A DNA stretch of 64,000 nucleotides, from assembly GCF_003859805.1 (NCBI RefSeq), contig NZ_RQZG01000004.1, positions 62,001-126,000 of the forward strand. The letters are read 5' to 3'. This document shows, in pieces, positions 47,398-55,838 of the stretch (the stretch's first letter is position 1; every line of letters starts with the position of its first letter). The notes under the pieces are model-generated. The model did not search any database. It was not told where the DNA came from and worked only from the letters and a program-made list of their open reading frames with translations. Origin of the DNA: Arachnia propionica. GTDB taxonomy: Bacteria > Actinomycetota > Actinomycetes > Propionibacteriales > Propionibacteriaceae. The position numbers and the translations under genes were made by a program.

Positions 47398-48291
47398 ATG
47401 ACCACTGCTGCCCCAGCACCCACGAGACCGCCACGTTGGCGCAGGGCCGAACACCGGATCGCCTGGCTGTTCGTGCTGCCCGCCCTCGTGTTGTTCCTGT
47501 TGTTCCGGTTCGGGCCGAGCCTCGCCGGGATCTCCCTCAGCTTCCTGGACCACGAGATCGGGGGTGAGATCAGCTGGGAGGGGTTGAACAACTTCCAACG
47601 GCTGTTCTCCAGCCCGGTCTTCTGGCGGGCCCTGTCGGTCACCTTCGTCTACGTGGTCTTCTCCGTGCCCCTGGGACTGGTGCTGTCCACCCTGATGGCC
47701 CTCGGCGTGCGACGCGCCTTCACGGGGTCCCGTTTCTTCCGATCCATCTTCTTCCTGCCGGTCATCACCTCGCTGGTGCTGGCGGGGGCGGTGTTCAAGT
47801 GGATCTTCGCCACCGACGGTCCCTGGGCGAAGCTCATGGCCCCACTGGGACTGGGGGAGTCGTGGCTCGGCAATCCGGCACTGGTGATGCCGGCGATCAT
47901 CGTGGTGGGCATCTGGTCCCGCTTCGGCTACGGCATGATGATCCTCATCGCCGCGCTTCAGGATGTGCCGCGGGAACTGGAGGAGGCCGCACTCATGGAC
48001 GGGGCCGGGGCCTGGAACCGGTTCCGCCACGTGGTGCTCCCCACCATCAGACCCGCGCTGTTCTTCCTGGCCGTCATCGAGACCACCGCCGCGTTCCAGG
48101 TCTTCGACGCGATCTACGTGATGACCGGGGGCGGCCCCGCGTCGGCCAGCTACTCACTGGTGTTCATGCTCTACGACCAGACCATCAGGTACTCGAACTT
48201 CGGCATGGGGGCCGCCGTCGGGGTGGTGCTGCTGGTGCTGTCGCTGGTGGTGGCGGTGGTTCAGCATCTGGTCATCGGGAGGAAGTCATGA
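47398..48291 (+). CDS. sugar ABC transporter permease, MalF/UgpA type
   Basis: A 297-residue inner-membrane protein with six helices. The cytoplasmic EAA loop is EEAALMDGAGAWNRFRHVVLPTIRP, the contact site for the ATPase. ATG follows GGAGGA. It overlaps the second permease gene by four bases (ATGA). Confidence 0.92.
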   Translation: MTTAAPAPTRPPRWRRAEHRIAWLFVLPALVLFLLFRFGPSLAGISLSFLDHEIGGEISWEGLNNFQRLFSSPVFWRALSVTFVYVVFSVPLGLVLSTLMALGVRRAFTGSRFFRSIFFLPVITSLVLAGAVFKWIFATDGPWAKLMAPLGLGESWLGNPALVMPAIIVVGIWSRFGYGMMILIAALQDVPRELEEAALMDGAGAWNRFRHVVLPTIRPALFFLAVIETTAAFQVFDAIYVMTGGGPASASYSLVFMLYDQTIRYSNFGMGAAVGVVLLVLSLVVAVVQHLVIGRKS

Positions 48292-49130
48292 GTCGGTCCT
48301 ATCGCGCCCTGGAGCCCAACCGGTTCGGGCTCGTCCTGAGATGGGTGGGGCTCAGCATCGCCGCTGTGATCTGTTTCTTCCCCTTCTACGCCATGGTGGT
48401 GCTGAGCCTCAGGCCGGGCACGGCCATCACGCTGCCGGAGTCACTGCTGCCCTTCGGGAACCTCTCAGGACAGTCCTACACCCAGGTGCTGGCCGGGGAG
48501 AACCTGTTGCGCTGGTTGGTCAACACCCTGGTCTACGCACTGGTCTCCGTCGTGGCGGTGCTGCTGTTCTCCGCGATGGCCGGGTACGCGTTCGCCAAGA
48601 AACGTTTCCCCGGTCGGGATGCGATCTTCTGGTCCTTCATCGCGATGGTGATGGTGCCGTTCCACGTGATCCTCACCCCCACGTTCATCCTCATCGCGTC
48701 GCTGGGTGGGGTGGGCACCTACTGGGGCCTGATCGTGCCCTCACTGGCCAACGCGCAGGCGGTGTTCCTGATGCGGCAGTTCATCCTGGGCCTGCCGGAC
48801 GAGTTGTTCGAGGCCGCCCGGATCGACGGTTCGGGTGAGTTCCGGATCTTCTGGAGCATCGTCCTGCCGTTGTGCAAGCCGGTCCTGGCCACGCTCGGGA
48901 TCTTCGTCTTCCTCTGGCACTGGAACGACTTCCTGTGGCCCCTGATCGTGGGTGGACGCAACGACATGTGGACCCTCACCGTCGGCATCGCGTCGCTGCA
49001 GGCGGAGAACGTGCCGCTCAGCACGAAGCTGGCGGGGTCAACGGTGGCCCTGGTGCCGATCATCCTGGCCTATCTCGTGGCACAACGTCACGTCTACGAA
49101 GGGGTCGCGATGAGCGGGATCAAGGGATGA
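48288..49130 (+). CDS. sugar ABC transporter permease, MalG/UgpE type
   Basis: A 280-residue partner permease with six helices and the EAA loop FEAARIDGSGEFRIFWSIVLPLCKP. ATG at 48288 follows GGGAGGAAG and begins the normal N-terminus (MSRSYRALEPNRFG). It overlaps the downstream dehydrogenase gene by four bases. Confidence 0.92.
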   Translation: MSRSYRALEPNRFGLVLRWVGLSIAAVICFFPFYAMVVLSLRPGTAITLPESLLPFGNLSGQSYTQVLAGENLLRWLVNTLVYALVSVVAVLLFSAMAGYAFAKKRFPGRDAIFWSFIAMVMVPFHVILTPTFILIASLGGVGTYWGLIVPSLANAQAVFLMRQFILGLPDELFEAARIDGSGEFRIFWSIVLPLCKPVLATLGIFVFLWHWNDFLWPLIVGGRNDMWTLTVGIASLQAENVPLSTKLAGSTVALVPIILAYLVAQRHVYEGVAMSGIKG

Positions 49131-50128
49131 CGGCCCCGGTCGTCGTGGTCTCGGTCCCTCGGCAACTGTGCCTGGAGTTCTTCGACGAGGCGGCCCGGGG
49201 GAGGCTCGACGACGCAGCGGCACGGCTGGGCGGGAGGCTGGAGCGTGTCGATTCGCTCCGGGGGCTCCCGAAGGATGAGCTCCGGGTCCTCGTCACCGGC
49301 TGGGGGAGCGCCACCCTCGACGGGAGGCTGCTCGATGCGATGCCCCGGTTGGGACTGGTGGCCCACACCGGGGCCAGCGTTCGAGGGTACGTGACGCAGG
49401 AGGTCTTCGCCCGCGGCATCCGGGTCACCCAGGCGGGGCAGGCGATGGCACGCCCCGTCGCCGAGGTCTGCCTCACCTTCACCCTGATGCTGTTGCACCG
49501 CACCCACCGGATGGATCGTGCCCTCCACGCCGGGGGACCCTGGTACGACCCCGTACGGTTCGGTGAGCAGCACGAGCTGGCCGCTTCCAGGATCACCGTC
49601 GTCGGGGCCTCCCGTACCGGAAGGTCCTACCTGGCGATGCTCAGGGGGCTCGGAGCCGAACCCCTGCTGGTGGACCCGACCATCACCCCGGAGCAGGCGC
49701 AGGAGCTGGGGGCGGAGCTGGTGGGGCTGGAGGAGGGACTGCGTCGCGCCCGGGTCCTGGCCCTGCACGCACCCTCGCTGCCCGAGACCCGGCATCTCAT
49801 CGGGGCCCGGGAGTTGGCCCTGCTGCCCGACGGGGCCGGGGTGGTCAACACGGCCCGCTCGTGGCTCGTCGATGAGGCGGCCCTGCTGGCCGAGGTCTCC
49901 TCCGGCAGGATCGATGCCGCCATCGACGTCTTCGACGAGGAACCGCTGCCGCTGGACAGCCCGTGGCGGGGCCTGCCGGGTGCCATTCTCACCCCGCACC
50001 GGGCCGCCGCGACGGTGGAGGGCAGGCTGAACCAGGGGCGGATCGTCGCCTCGGAGGTGAGTGCCTGGGCTGCGGCTGAGCCCCTGCAGCACGAGATCAC
50101 GCTGGCCGCCTGGCGCGTCATGGCCTGA
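49127..50128 (+). CDS. D-isomer-specific 2-hydroxyacid dehydrogenase family protein
   Basis: A 333-residue NAD(P)-dependent oxidoreductase. The substrate arginine region is VNTARSWLVDEAALL, the acidic residue is in DVFDEEPLP and the catalytic histidine is in LTPHRAAAT. The nucleotide loop reads VVGASRTGRSY instead of GxGxxG, an unusual change that could alter cofactor binding. The start overlaps the permease stop by four bases, so the enzyme belongs to the ABC operon and likely acts on a product of the imported compound (inference). Confidence 0.85.
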   Translation: MTAPVVVVSVPRQLCLEFFDEAARGRLDDAAARLGGRLERVDSLRGLPKDELRVLVTGWGSATLDGRLLDAMPRLGLVAHTGASVRGYVTQEVFARGIRVTQAGQAMARPVAEVCLTFTLMLLHRTHRMDRALHAGGPWYDPVRFGEQHELAASRITVVGASRTGRSYLAMLRGLGAEPLLVDPTITPEQAQELGAELVGLEEGLRRARVLALHAPSLPETRHLIGARELALLPDGAGVVNTARSWLVDEAALLAEVSSGRIDAAIDVFDEEPLPLDSPWRGLPGAILTPHRAAATVEGRLNQGRIVASEVSAWAAAEPLQHEITLAAWRVMA

Positions 50129-50282
50129 GTGCCGCGCCCCATCAACCACCCCACCGAACCAGGCCCCCTTTCTCGCACGAATCGCCGTTTCACTTTTTTG
50201 GCAGCGTTGACATCTCGAGAAAGCAACCCGCCAGTTCGTGCTTGCCCCGGTGGGCCGGGAAGAGGCCCGGTCCGGAAATGTC

Positions 50283-50320
50283 GTGGTCGCTGACCGTCGG
50301 AATCGACGGCCAGCGACCAC
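50283..50320 (-). terminator. terminator of the secreted propeller-like protein gene
   Basis: A 17-bp stem with one mismatch: GTGGTCGCTG and CCGTCG on the left pair with CGACGG and CAGCGACCAC on the right, around a GAAT loop. It starts 12 bases past the stop on the minus strand. Confidence 0.8.
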
Positions 50321-50332
50321 GTCACCTGTCGG

Positions 50333-52675
50333 TCAGCGCGGCGCACCGGTCTTCGGCAGACCCGGACGGGGCACCGGGGCAACCGGAGTGCTCGGCCTGG
50401 CCGGAGCGCTCACCGAGGATGACGGCGAGGACGACGGCGAGGGAGCGGCCGAGGCCTGGCCCTGCGGCGCGGGACCGGACTTCGCCAGCAGGTAGCTGTG
50501 CCGGTAGATCTCGGGGCCCCGCGTGTAGTAGAGGAATTTGTCCTTGCCGATGACGGGGGAGCCGACCGGAAGTCGGACCGCCTCGTCGCTGCGGGTGGGG
50601 TCCTTGAGCTCGATCGGGACCGCGATCGGGAGGGGCTCGCCCTTCAGGTCCGACGAGAACGCGTACAGTGAGCCGCCGAAGACGCCGAACAGTTCGCCCT
50701 CGTGGTGCAGCAGCCAGGTGCGGTTGACCAGCTCGCCGCTGCCCTTCATCACGCGGGAGTTCGTCACGGTGAAGGAGGTGGGGTCGACGGTGAAGGCATG
50801 GCTCCCGGTCGCGCCGTGGAGCATACCGTTCTCGCCCCAGGTCAGGGCCGCGACCGCGCGCTGCCCCTTGCCGGGGAACGGGTTCATGATCCGGGTCACC
50901 ACCCGCTTGGCCAGGTCGAACTCCACCAGGTGGGCCTCCTGCAGGCTCCCGTCGGGGTTCTTGGCGCGGTCGCTGTGGCCGCCTCGGATCGTCGTGCCGA
51001 TGTAGAGCTTGCCGTCACGATGCGCCAGCGAGACCGGGGCCTGGTCCGCCAGCTCCGCAACCACCTGGCCCTCGGCGTTCTTGAGCTCCTTGAAGGGGTA
51101 GATGGCCGGTTTCCTGGTGACGGGGTCGGTCTCGATGGCCTTGGCCTTGGCATCGACGAGGGCCAGGGCACCGCCGAGGTGCCCGCTCTCGGGGACACTG
51201 CCCAGGGCGAACTGGTCCCCCGTGGTGTGGATCACGGCGTAGGGACGGTCCTGCTTGCTCGGCGTGCTCCACATCGACGGGGGCTTCTTCTCGTAGGTCG
51301 CCATGTCGCTCAGCGAGCGGAAGCTGATCCTGGCACCACCGTAGAGCCCGCTGACCAGGTGGTCACCGTGCGTGGCGATGCCCTCGATCTGCCCCACGGG
51401 GGCGTCGTGCAGGGTGTAGGTGGTGTCCTCGGCCCTGGTGGCCGGGGTCACCTGGAGCAGCTTGCTCGCGGCCATGTACCAGCCGCCGTGGATGTCGCCG
51501 CTCTCGGTGACCGTCAGTGTCCCGATCTCGCGACGCATGGGGATGACGAGGCCGCTGTGCATGGTGGACCTCGCCTCCCCGGCGCGGTGGATGCTGATCC
51601 GGCCGCCGTTCATCTCGGTGGAGACGAACAGGTCGTGGGTGACCCAGCTGGTGGCGGCGATGCGGCGCAACAGGGAGTTGTCGACGAGCAGGTCGGTGTG
51701 CTGCCCGGTGTCGGGGTCGTACTCCACCAGACGTGCCGACTGGCCCTCGAGCTTCTTCCAGTACGTCACCCTCCTCGGCTCATCGGGGCGGGGGATGACG
51801 TTGCTGGCCACCTTGTCCCAGAACTCGTGCTCTCCCGTGGCCAGGTTGAGGGCCGTGGTCCCGGAACCGTCGCTGTGTCCGACGTAGGCGATCCCGGAGT
51901 GGACCTCCAGGTAGGGGAGGTGCTCACCCTTCTTCGCGACGGCCTCCGGAAGTGCGATGACCTCCTTGGAGCCCGGCCTCGACAGGTCGAAGACGAACAG
52001 CCTGGGATTGACCGGGCCGACGGTGACGTACAGCTTGCCGTCGTCGTGATCGATGCTCCGGGCGTAGGTCTCCTCGGGGTCCACCGGATCGGCTCCCTCG
52101 AGGAGACCCCAGCCGACCCCGTCCTTGTAGGTCAGCACCGTGCCCGGGGTCTCCTTGTTGGAGGTGGCGATGTAGGCCGTACCGCTGTCGTCCAGGGCGA
52201 TGTCCCAGACGAAGCTCATCTTCTTCTGCAGCTCCTCGGTGAAGCCGTCCTTGCCCACCTCTGACAGCATGGTGATCCGGTTGGCGCGTGGCTTGCCAGG
52301 ATCGTAACGGTAGAGGTTGTTCGAGGCTCCGATGAGGACGCTGTTGTCGCTCATCCGGGCGAAGCCCCAGGGCTGGGCGTCCACGCCCTCGGAGGCCAGG
52401 ATCTGCGGGGTGTCCACGGGTTTGGCGGTGTTCAGGTCGATGAGGTTCACCAGCCCGCCGGAGCCGCCGCTGACCATGACGGCGACGGGGGTACCGTCCG
52501 GCAGGAAGGTGGTGCCGTAGTTCGGCACGCTGGGTGGGGGCGGTGGGGTCATCGGCAGTTTCTCCTCCACCCCGGGCGCGGGTGGGTCCGCGTGGGCGGG
52601 GGAGACGACCCCGGACAGTGCCATGAGCACCGCCAGGATCGATCCGGTGAGGATCTTGGGACGTGGCATCTGCAT
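50333..52675 (-). CDS. secreted beta-propeller-like protein with C-terminal LPKTG
   Basis: A 780-residue exported protein of unknown function. The signal peptide (MQMPRPKILTGSILAVLMALS..., cleavage near AHA-DP) precedes about 680 residues of repeating short beta-strand segments (DNSVLIGASNNLYRYDPG; GTAYIATSN; DGKLYVTVG; DGKLYIGTT), as in WD40/YncE-like propellers. A serine/proline/alanine-rich linker then leads to RPGLPKTGAPR at the very end. There is no membrane helix after LPKTG. ATG at 52675 follows GAAGGAG. Probably surface- or matrix-associated. Confidence 0.78.
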   Translation of the reverse strand: MQMPRPKILTGSILAVLMALSGVVSPAHADPPAPGVEEKLPMTPPPPPSVPNYGTTFLPDGTPVAVMVSGGSGGLVNLIDLNTAKPVDTPQILASEGVDAQPWGFARMSDNSVLIGASNNLYRYDPGKPRANRITMLSEVGKDGFTEELQKKMSFVWDIALDDSGTAYIATSNKETPGTVLTYKDGVGWGLLEGADPVDPEETYARSIDHDDGKLYVTVGPVNPRLFVFDLSRPGSKEVIALPEAVAKKGEHLPYLEVHSGIAYVGHSDGSGTTALNLATGEHEFWDKVASNVIPRPDEPRRVTYWKKLEGQSARLVEYDPDTGQHTDLLVDNSLLRRIAATSWVTHDLFVSTEMNGGRISIHRAGEARSTMHSGLVIPMRREIGTLTVTESGDIHGGWYMAASKLLQVTPATRAEDTTYTLHDAPVGQIEGIATHGDHLVSGLYGGARISFRSLSDMATYEKKPPSMWSTPSKQDRPYAVIHTTGDQFALGSVPESGHLGGALALVDAKAKAIETDPVTRKPAIYPFKELKNAEGQVVAELADQAPVSLAHRDGKLYIGTTIRGGHSDRAKNPDGSLQEAHLVEFDLAKRVVTRIMNPFPGKGQRAVAALTWGENGMLHGATGSHAFTVDPTSFTVTNSRVMKGSGELVNRTWLLHHEGELFGVFGGSLYAFSSDLKGEPLPIAVPIELKDPTRSDEAVRLPVGSPVIGKDKFLYYTRGPEIYRHSYLLAKSGPAPQGQASAAPSPSSSPSSSVSAPARPSTPVAPVPRPGLPKTGAPR

Positions 52676-52703
52676 GTCTGCACTCCTTCGTGTAGCCACC
52701 TTT

Positions 52704-52732
52704 AGCATAATTGAATGTGAATATCTTGTGAA
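52704..52732 (-). promoter_or_regulatory. promoter of the propeller-like protein gene
   Basis: On the minus strand TTCACA (52732-52727) and TATGCT (52709-52704) are separated by exactly 17 bp. The surrounding 60 bases are unusually AT-rich. Confidence 0.65.
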
Positions 52733-52848
52733 GATCCTTGTTTCAAGGATTGATGATTTTGCTATCAAGATTGCGTAAAGAGGCTGGCCCGGGTCGCCCT
52801 GGCTCGTCCGTGTCGGGTGTGACCAAGGGGCTTCGGTAGGATTCCGGG

Positions 52849-53751
52849 ATGCGAAGGCGTGGTTGGGTCAAGATCCTGATCGGTGGGTTGGCGGTGGTGC
52901 TGGCTCTCGTCGTCGGGGTGGCCCTGGGGGGTCTGGTGTGGGTGAACTCCTCCCTGCAGCGACTCCCGGTCTCGCTTCCCGGGAGCAAGGCGGTGTGGTT
53001 GGTCGTCGGGGTGGATGACCGGGCGGCCGCGGATGAGGAGATCCTCGAGGACACCGGCACCGGGGAGCCGGGGGCCAGGGCCGATGTGCTGCTGCTGGCC
53101 AGGGCTGAAGGCGGGACCCTGCGATTGCTGTCGGTGGATCGACGGGTCGTCGCGCTCGACGCGTCAGGCACGCCAGCCCGCCTGGGGGCCTCGTGGCTCG
53201 AGGGTCCGCAGCGAACGGTGGATCTGTTCTGTCAGGGCCTCGGGGTGGGGGTGGGGCACGTGGTCCAGGTGGACTTCGCCGGTCTCGTCGAGGTCGTCGA
53301 CGCCCTGGGCGGGATCGAGATCCGGCTCGACCACGCGTTGCGGGACGGGCCCGCCCACCTGGAACTCGGTGCCGGGGTGCAGCGGGTCGACGGGCGGACC
53401 GCGCTGGCGCTGGTGCGGAGTCGGCAGGGTGAACTCCTGGTCGACGGGCAGTGGCAGCCGGAGACCCGGGGGGCCGAGGGACGGCAGCATCGGGCGGGAA
53501 CGGTCCTGACCCAGGTGGTGCATGCGATGCGGCAGGCGGGACCGGGCCGCGCGTGGGAGGCGGCGGACGTCGCGAGAAGACGACTCGCGGTGGACCCCGG
53601 GACCGGGGTGCTGGACGTCCTGTCGCTGCGGGACCTCGAGCTGGTCCCGGAGGTGCTGGTGACCGAACCGGTCGCCGAGGAGGACCTCATGACCGGGATC
53701 GAGCCGGAGGGGCAGCAGCAGTTGGACGTCTTCCGGGACGGAAGCTGCTGA
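52849..53751 (+). CDS. LytR-CpsA-Psr (LCP) family protein
   Basis: A 300-residue membrane-anchored protein with one N-terminal helix (ILIGGLAVVLALVVGVALGGLVW) and an extracellular LCP domain. LCP enzymes transfer undecaprenyl-linked glycopolymers to peptidoglycan. Recognisable elements are VWLVVGVDDR, ARADVLLLARAEG, VVDALGGIEI and RTALALVRSRQ with a later GRQHRAGT. The usual SxPRD is SVDRRV here, so one conserved aspartate is missing and activity is less certain. It stands alone between two secreted-protein genes. Confidence 0.78.
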   Translation: MRRRGWVKILIGGLAVVLALVVGVALGGLVWVNSSLQRLPVSLPGSKAVWLVVGVDDRAAADEEILEDTGTGEPGARADVLLLARAEGGTLRLLSVDRRVVALDASGTPARLGASWLEGPQRTVDLFCQGLGVGVGHVVQVDFAGLVEVVDALGGIEIRLDHALRDGPAHLELGAGVQRVDGRTALALVRSRQGELLVDGQWQPETRGAEGRQHRAGTVLTQVVHAMRQAGPGRAWEAADVARRRLAVDPGTGVLDVLSLRDLELVPEVLVTEPVAEEDLMTGIEPEGQQQLDVFRDGSC

Positions 53752-53838
53752 TCGTCACGGGCGATGAGGGAAACGAGCCCCCGGGCTGTTAGGATCGACA
53801 GCGGCTTGGAAGTTCCTGTCCCCGATACGAGGAAACCC

Positions 53839-54597
53839 ATGAAAACGAAGAAGATTCTTGCCACGTTGGCAGCAGCTGCACTGGTGATGGTGGGCGCACA
53901 GACCGCAGGTGCCGACGAGGGCACCAAGGCGACGACCCCCACCGTCACCATCGACGTGAAGGGTGGCAACCACCAGGGCGCAGAGCTCACCCAGGGCAAG
54001 CCGTTCATCGCCAAGACGGTGTGCTCGAGCGAACACAAGGGCTACCAGCTGCGGCTGGGCGACAAGGTGGTCGGAAGTGGCACCGTCGCCGAGGGTGCTG
54101 CCGGGGTGAAGGTCCTGGCAGCGGCCGAGCAGGTCGGCAAGCAGACCCTGACCGCGCTCTGCGTGAGCTACAACGGCTCGGATGCCACCGCGGCGCTGGA
54201 CGTCACCATCAAGCCGACCCTCCTGTTCTTCGAGCCCACCTCGTGGCGCGCCGGTGACCAGATCACGATCACCGGGTACGGTTTCGAGCCGGGCGAGTCC
54301 GTGTCGTTGAACATGGTGCGTGACGCGGACGGCAAGTCCTACTGGAGTGCGGCGAACGTCGGCACCGCGGACGCCAACGGTGTCTTCACCCACAAGCTGG
54401 TGCTGAAGAGCGATGTCCCGCTGGGCAACTACACGCTGAGCGCCAAGGGTGAGAAGTCCAACCTCTCCCTGTCCCGGATGTTCTACTGGGGACGTCCTGA
54501 CTCCGACTCCAAGGCACCGGGCAAGACCGCTCCCGCGCCGGGCGTCGGTGCCAGCAAGGGTGCCAAGAAGGTCGGCCTCCCCAGCACCGGGGCCTGA
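53839..54597 (+). CDS. small secreted protein ending in LPSTGA
   Basis: A 252-residue exported protein. The signal peptide MKTKKILATLAAAALVMVG is cleaved near AGA-DE. Two beta-sandwich-like segments follow (about 35-125 and 128-220; SWRAGDQITITGYGFEPGESVSL is typical of an Ig-like fold). An alanine/lysine/proline linker ends in KKVGLPSTGA, which is the C terminus itself. No membrane helix or basic tail follows. ATG at 53839 follows CGAGGA. Function unknown. Confidence 0.75.
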   Translation: MKTKKILATLAAAALVMVGAQTAGADEGTKATTPTVTIDVKGGNHQGAELTQGKPFIAKTVCSSEHKGYQLRLGDKVVGSGTVAEGAAGVKVLAAAEQVGKQTLTALCVSYNGSDATAALDVTIKPTLLFFEPTSWRAGDQITITGYGFEPGESVSLNMVRDADGKSYWSAANVGTADANGVFTHKLVLKSDVPLGNYTLSAKGEKSNLSLSRMFYWGRPDSDSKAPGKTAPAPGVGASKGAKKVGLPSTGA

Positions 54598-54610
54598 CCC
54601 ACATCACTGC

Positions 54611-54654
54611 ATGACGGTGGGGTCGAGAGCGTGGTCTCTCGACCCCACCGTCAT
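54611..54654 (+). terminator. terminator after the LPSTGA protein gene
   Basis: Perfect 19-bp stem from ATGACGGTGGGGTCGAGAG to its complement, with a six-base loop (CGTGGT). The remaining gap to rpsL contains the promoter at 54685-54713 and an untranslated leader; I see no gene in it. Confidence 0.88.
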
Positions 54655-54684
54655 GTCCGGGACCGGTGTGTGCGGCGTCGTGTT

Positions 54685-54713
54685 TTGACCCTCCCGGTCT
54701 GCTGGAGTACCCT
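54685..54713 (+). promoter_or_regulatory. promoter of the rpsL-rpsG-fusA operon
   Basis: TTGACC (54685-54690) and TACCCT (54708-54713) lie 17 bp apart. The leader would be about 205 bases long, room for translational control by S7. Confidence 0.75.
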
Positions 54714-54924
54714 TGCCGGGTGCGTCCGCCTCACGCGGGCGCAGTGTGCGTGCCCTGGCATGACCGGTGGATCCTTGAGTTGCGAAGACGTCCATGGGTC
54801 GGTGCGGAGTTCGCACAGCAGCCGCTGACGACGCAGCCGGTACGGAAACGGTGACCCGGAAAGCACGACGACGGCGGCCGCGAGCCAGGGATACCCGTCC
54901 AAACTACGAAAGTGATGCCAACAG

Positions 54925-55296
54925 GTGCCAACAATTCAGCAGCTGGTCCGCAAGGGCCGCACCGACAAGGTCAGCAAGAACAAGACGCCCGCTCTCAAGG
55001 GCTCCCCGCAACGTCGTGGGGTGTGCACCCGTGTGTACACCACCACCCCGAAGAAGCCGAACTCCGCCCTGCGCAAGGTGGCGCGTGTGCGTCTGTCCTC
55101 CGGCATCGAGGTCACCGCCTACATCCCAGGTGTGGGCCACAACCTGCAGGAGCACTCGATGGTGCTCGTCCGTGGCGGTCGTGTGAAGGACCTGCCCGGT
55201 GTCCGTTACAAGATCGTCCGTGGCGCCCTTGACACCCAGGGTGTCAAGAACCGCAAGCAGGCCCGCAGCCGCTACGGCGCGAAGAAGGAGAAGTAA
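54925..55296 (+). CDS. rpsL: 30S ribosomal protein S12
   Basis: A 123-residue decoding-centre protein: [37 protein letters not shown] and [25 protein letters not shown] are intact, with the lysines tied to streptomycin sensitivity unchanged. The GTG at 54925 follows GAAAGTGA at a distance. The stop overlaps the rpsG start (TAATG). Confidence 0.98.
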   Translation: MPTIQQLVRKGRTDKVSKNKTPALKGSPQRRGVCTRVYTTTPKKPNSALRKVARVRLSSGIEVTAYIPGVGHNLQEHSMVLVRGGRVKDLPGVRYKIVRGALDTQGVKNRKQARSRYGAKKEK

Positions 55297-55766
55297 TGCC
55301 TCGCAAGGGTCCCGCGCCGAAGCGCCCCATTCTCGTCGACCCGGTCTACGGCTCCCCACTGGTGAGCCAGCTGGTCAGCAAGATCCTGCTCGACGGCAAG
55401 AAGACCGTCGCCCAGTCGATCGTCTACAACGCCCTCGAGGGCACCCGCGCCAAGACCGGTCAGGACCCCGTCCAGACCCTCAAGCGCGCCCTCGACAACG
55501 TCAAGCCCTCCATCGAGGTCAAGTCCCGCCGCGTCGGTGGCGCCACCTACCAGGTGCCGATCGAGGTCAAGCCCGCTCGCCAGACCACGCTGGCCATGCG
55601 CTGGCTCGTCTCCTTCTCCCGCGCCCGTCGCGAGAAGACCATGACCGAGCGCCTCATGAACGAGATCCTGGACGCCTCCAACGGTCTCGGCGCCTCCGTC
55701 AAGCGTCGCGAGGACACCCACAAGATGGCCGAGGCCAACCGCGCCTTCGCCCACTACCGCTGGTGA
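55296..55766 (+). CDS. rpsG: 30S ribosomal protein S7
   Basis: A 156-residue head-assembly protein ([52 protein letters not shown]). Start overlaps the rpsL stop. A GC-rich hairpin lies between it and fusA. Confidence 0.98.
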   Translation: MPRKGPAPKRPILVDPVYGSPLVSQLVSKILLDGKKTVAQSIVYNALEGTRAKTGQDPVQTLKRALDNVKPSIEVKSRRVGGATYQVPIEVKPARQTTLAMRWLVSFSRARREKTMTERLMNEILDASNGLGASVKRREDTHKMAEANRAFAHYRW

Positions 55767-55772
55767 TCTCCC

Positions 55773-55797
55773 AGCCCCCGGGGCCTCCCCGGGGGCT
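55773..55797 (+). terminator. hairpin between rpsG and fusA
   Basis: Perfect 11-bp stem AGCCCCCGGGG-CCT-CCCCGGGGGCT, flanked by TGATC/GATCA and followed by CACCGTTTTC. It looks like an intrinsic terminator or attenuator inside the str operon. Confidence 0.7.
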
Positions 55798-55838
55798 GAT
55801 CACCGTTTTCTCCCACAGACTTCAGCAAAGGACTGACA

